A stretch of DNA of 64,000 bases from Sabellastarte sp. h YS-2021 (lineage: Eukaryota > Annelida > Polychaeta > Sabellida > Sabellidae), in the NCBI GenBank assembly GCA_964017235.1, contig OZ024931.1, forward strand, positions 20,126,189 to 20,190,188. Direction: 5' to 3'. The position numbers and the translations under genes are program-made. Shown piece by piece: positions 62,278-64,000 of this stretch. The notes beneath the pieces were generated by a model. It was not told the DNA's origin and made no database searches. It saw only the letters and a program-made list of their open reading frames with translations. Position 1 is the first letter of the stretch, and each line of letters opens with the position of its first letter.

Positions 62278-64000
62278 TCATTTGTACTGCTGCTGACCCT
62301 TGGCCGGTCGCGAATATTGCTGTTTTCCCTTATTCCTTCTGCGTTGGCTACGTGACAAGTTTTTCCAAGCTGGCCTGTTCTGCTTCTTTTCCGACGTTTG
62401 CTCGTCTTTCATAGGGATGATATCTGTGGCTCCTGTATACAGAGCTTGACCGACCCTTATCAAACGCGGCTATATCCTCCTCAGCTCTCTTAACAGTACT
62501 GTCCGGAAACAGTGTCCTGGTGAAGTGGAGCAGTTCGTAGGGCATTGAGGGTGTCGGCTTTCACACCAGCCTTGAGGTAGGGAAGATAAGAGTCACGTCT
62601 CAGAAGGGTAGCATTGGCCATGTTGACAAAAACGAACTCGGTGAGGTGCTCCATGGATTTCGCCATGGCTTGGCAAACACTTGAATTAAAGTCAAGTAAA
62701 CACCGGAGTTCGTCCACTGCTGATGATACCTTGGCCGGTCCCTTTCCCTTTGATTAAACACGTATAGCTTTCACTTGAGTGTTCATGTTCTGCTGGATCT
62801 TCAACAGGCAACGGTTGAATCCGGCCGCATGGTTGCAAATCACTGTTGATTCGCGCGCAGACCTCTCCCATTTGCGCAGATTCTCTTGTGAAATAGGTCG
62901 TGACATGGGAGGTGTACTGGCAATACCGGCCTGTCGGGTGAACCTGAGGTACGTACTGTTGAGTCGGGAGGATCCAGTGTGCCAAGAGGAGACAGCTTGT
63001 TCAGAGTCCTTCTTAGGGTTAGCATGAAACCCATACCATTTCCCTTGCGACTTAGGTGGCCGCACAAACTGGTCTTTCAAAAGTCCTCCTGCATCAGATG
63101 TACAAGTAGGGTATCCCTGGACCAGTGTGAGATTTAACTTGGGACATCTTTTTGCATAGCCATTCGTCGGTCGGTAAGTTCACGGACACTTTCCCTGGTG
63201 TATGCAACTTGGGACCCGCGAAGGGGTTGTCTTCAGATGTAGTAGCACCGGAATCAATGTCTGGTATGTAGTTCCAATCCATATATGACCTAATCCCCCT
63301 CATAGTCTCTCGGTAGGATTGTTCCTCTGAGAGGGATTGGTCATGGTCAGACAGATTGGCGTCTTTGATCATCCGACAGTTTGCCTTCTTCCGGGAAGAT
63401 GTCCAAGGGAGGTCGGTCTGATGATAAACTTTCCGACTCAGAGTCACTGGAAGAGGGAGTTTCTTTCCTAGACGTATCAAAGGCACTAGATAATTGTCTC
63501 TGAACAGTCTGTGCAGTGGTCGGTGCAGTAGTAGGTTCTGGCCGAGTTGAAGATGAAGCCTTGGCAGTAGACTTATGCTGAGATAGGTCGGTGGCCGGTG
63601 GGCCAACAGCAGTGTCGGCAGGCTGAGAAGGTTGAGTGACAGGCTTCAAAAACGGGTCGGACCGGACCACATTAGATGGTGGTGTGCGCAAGGGAGCAAC
63701 CTTCACCGTGCTGAAGACAGGGTCCTGAGGTCGGTCCAGTGTCTTAGACATGAGCAGGGCCTCCAGTCGGTTGAAGCGATCTGACCATTTCTTGTCGAGA
63801 TCAGAGATTCTTGTGTCGGTAGAGGAGGTGGTAGATCTGCCCTGGTCGGTGGATGAAGTAGCCGGGGGTCGGCTGGATGAAGACGTCAAAGACTTGTCTG
63901 ACTTCGCCGACTTAACAGAGGATGAAGATTTCTTGTCAACCTTCTTGTCAAGCTTCTTCTTCTTTTCAGCTGGCCCACTCGAACCAGAGGAACTCTGGCC
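62278..64000 (-). pseudogene. DIRS gag-like ORF1, copy 2, with frame changes, cut by window end
   Basis: Structural protein of the element. The minus-strand frame is open from the window edge (Ser/Lys-rich, EKKKKLDKKVDKKSSSS) to about 63350: a Ser/Thr/Pro-rich region with a short helical segment (LDKKWSDRFNRLEALLMSK) and an acidic Ser cluster (SSSDSESESLSSD). The conserved part continues in other frames: EQSYRETMRGIRSYMDWNYI and NPFAGPKLHTPGKVSVNLPT (63330-63150), KSQGKWYGFHANPKKDS and SSRLNSTYLRFTRQAGIAST (63060-62900), then FVFVNMANATLLRRDSYLPY (62640-62580). The tail is FPDSTVKRAEEDIAAFDKGR then a basic end (WKNLSRSQRRRNKGKQQY). At least three indels or stops. Copy 1 lacks this gene altogether. 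Confidence 0.78.

Larger units (their letters stand above)
58365..64000 (-). mobile_element. DIRS-type retrotransposon, copy 2, minus strand, runs off the window
   Basis: Read on the minus strand: gag (64000-62278), RT-RNase H-methyltransferase-like (62271-59981), tyrosine recombinase (60149-59080), internal complementary region (58722-58632), right terminus (to 58365). Termini and internal region are those of copy 1 with some substitutions. The left end is beyond the window. All three genes carry indels or stops. Confidence 0.9.

Overview
The window reads as eukaryotic, animal-type nuclear DNA from an aquatic invertebrate. It is AT-rich, has intron-like splice junctions, a tRNA-derived SINE family with target-site duplications, CR1/L2-like LINEs with short tandem 3' tails, PIF/Harbinger and hAT DNA elements, and many DIRS-superfamily (tyrosine-recombinase, YR) retrotransposons. 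The phylum cannot be fixed from sequence alone. There is no prokaryotic gene organisation: Met-less frames, nested insertions and non-coding AT-rich DNA dominate. Only one probable host-gene piece was recognised, a first coding exon of a glutamine-synthetase-like (lengsin-like) gene at 17061-17238 on the minus strand.

Layout. 1-4164: 3' part of a decayed Ngaro-like YR retroelement (RT, RNase H, YR, repeats B1-A2-B2), with a SINE in B2. 4919-9360: a second Ngaro relic, split by a minus-strand LINE (itself hit by a hAT MITE) and ended by a 2.95 kb Harbinger element (9363-12313) that carries a SINE and a LINE fragment. 12.3-26.9 kb: AT-rich DNA with MITEs, SINEs, LINE relics and the host exon. 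26.9-29.7 kb: a Tx1/L1-like LINE relic hit by a Harbinger end plus MADF-like accessory sequence. 30.8-39.06 kb: a Ngaro relic cleanly interrupted by a young, nearly intact Ngaro-like element (31733-38589). 39.06-40.6 kb: LINE. 41.7-45.75 kb: another Ngaro relic. 47.4-54.0 kb: an old DIRS terminus interrupted by a younger DIRS element (47580-53730). 54.3-58.4 kb: SINE, DIRS RT fragment, Harbinger fragment, LINE fragment and a 143-bp tandem array. 58.4 kb to the window end: a minus-strand DIRS element (YR, RT-RNase H-methyltransferase-like, gag) that runs off the window.

How the genes work together. In the YR elements, gag packages the RNA, RT-RNase H makes DNA, terminal repeats template completion of a circle, and the tyrosine recombinase inserts the circle without a target-site duplication. 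The sequence shows this directly for the 31.7-38.6 kb element (A1...B1-A2...B2 split repeats, near-identical pairs, reconstructable empty site) and for the 47.6-53.7 kb element (inverted termini plus an internal region complementary to both ends). These two, with the recurrent poly-G tracts in the Ngaro reading frames and the loss of gag from one DIRS copy, are the most interesting parts of the window.
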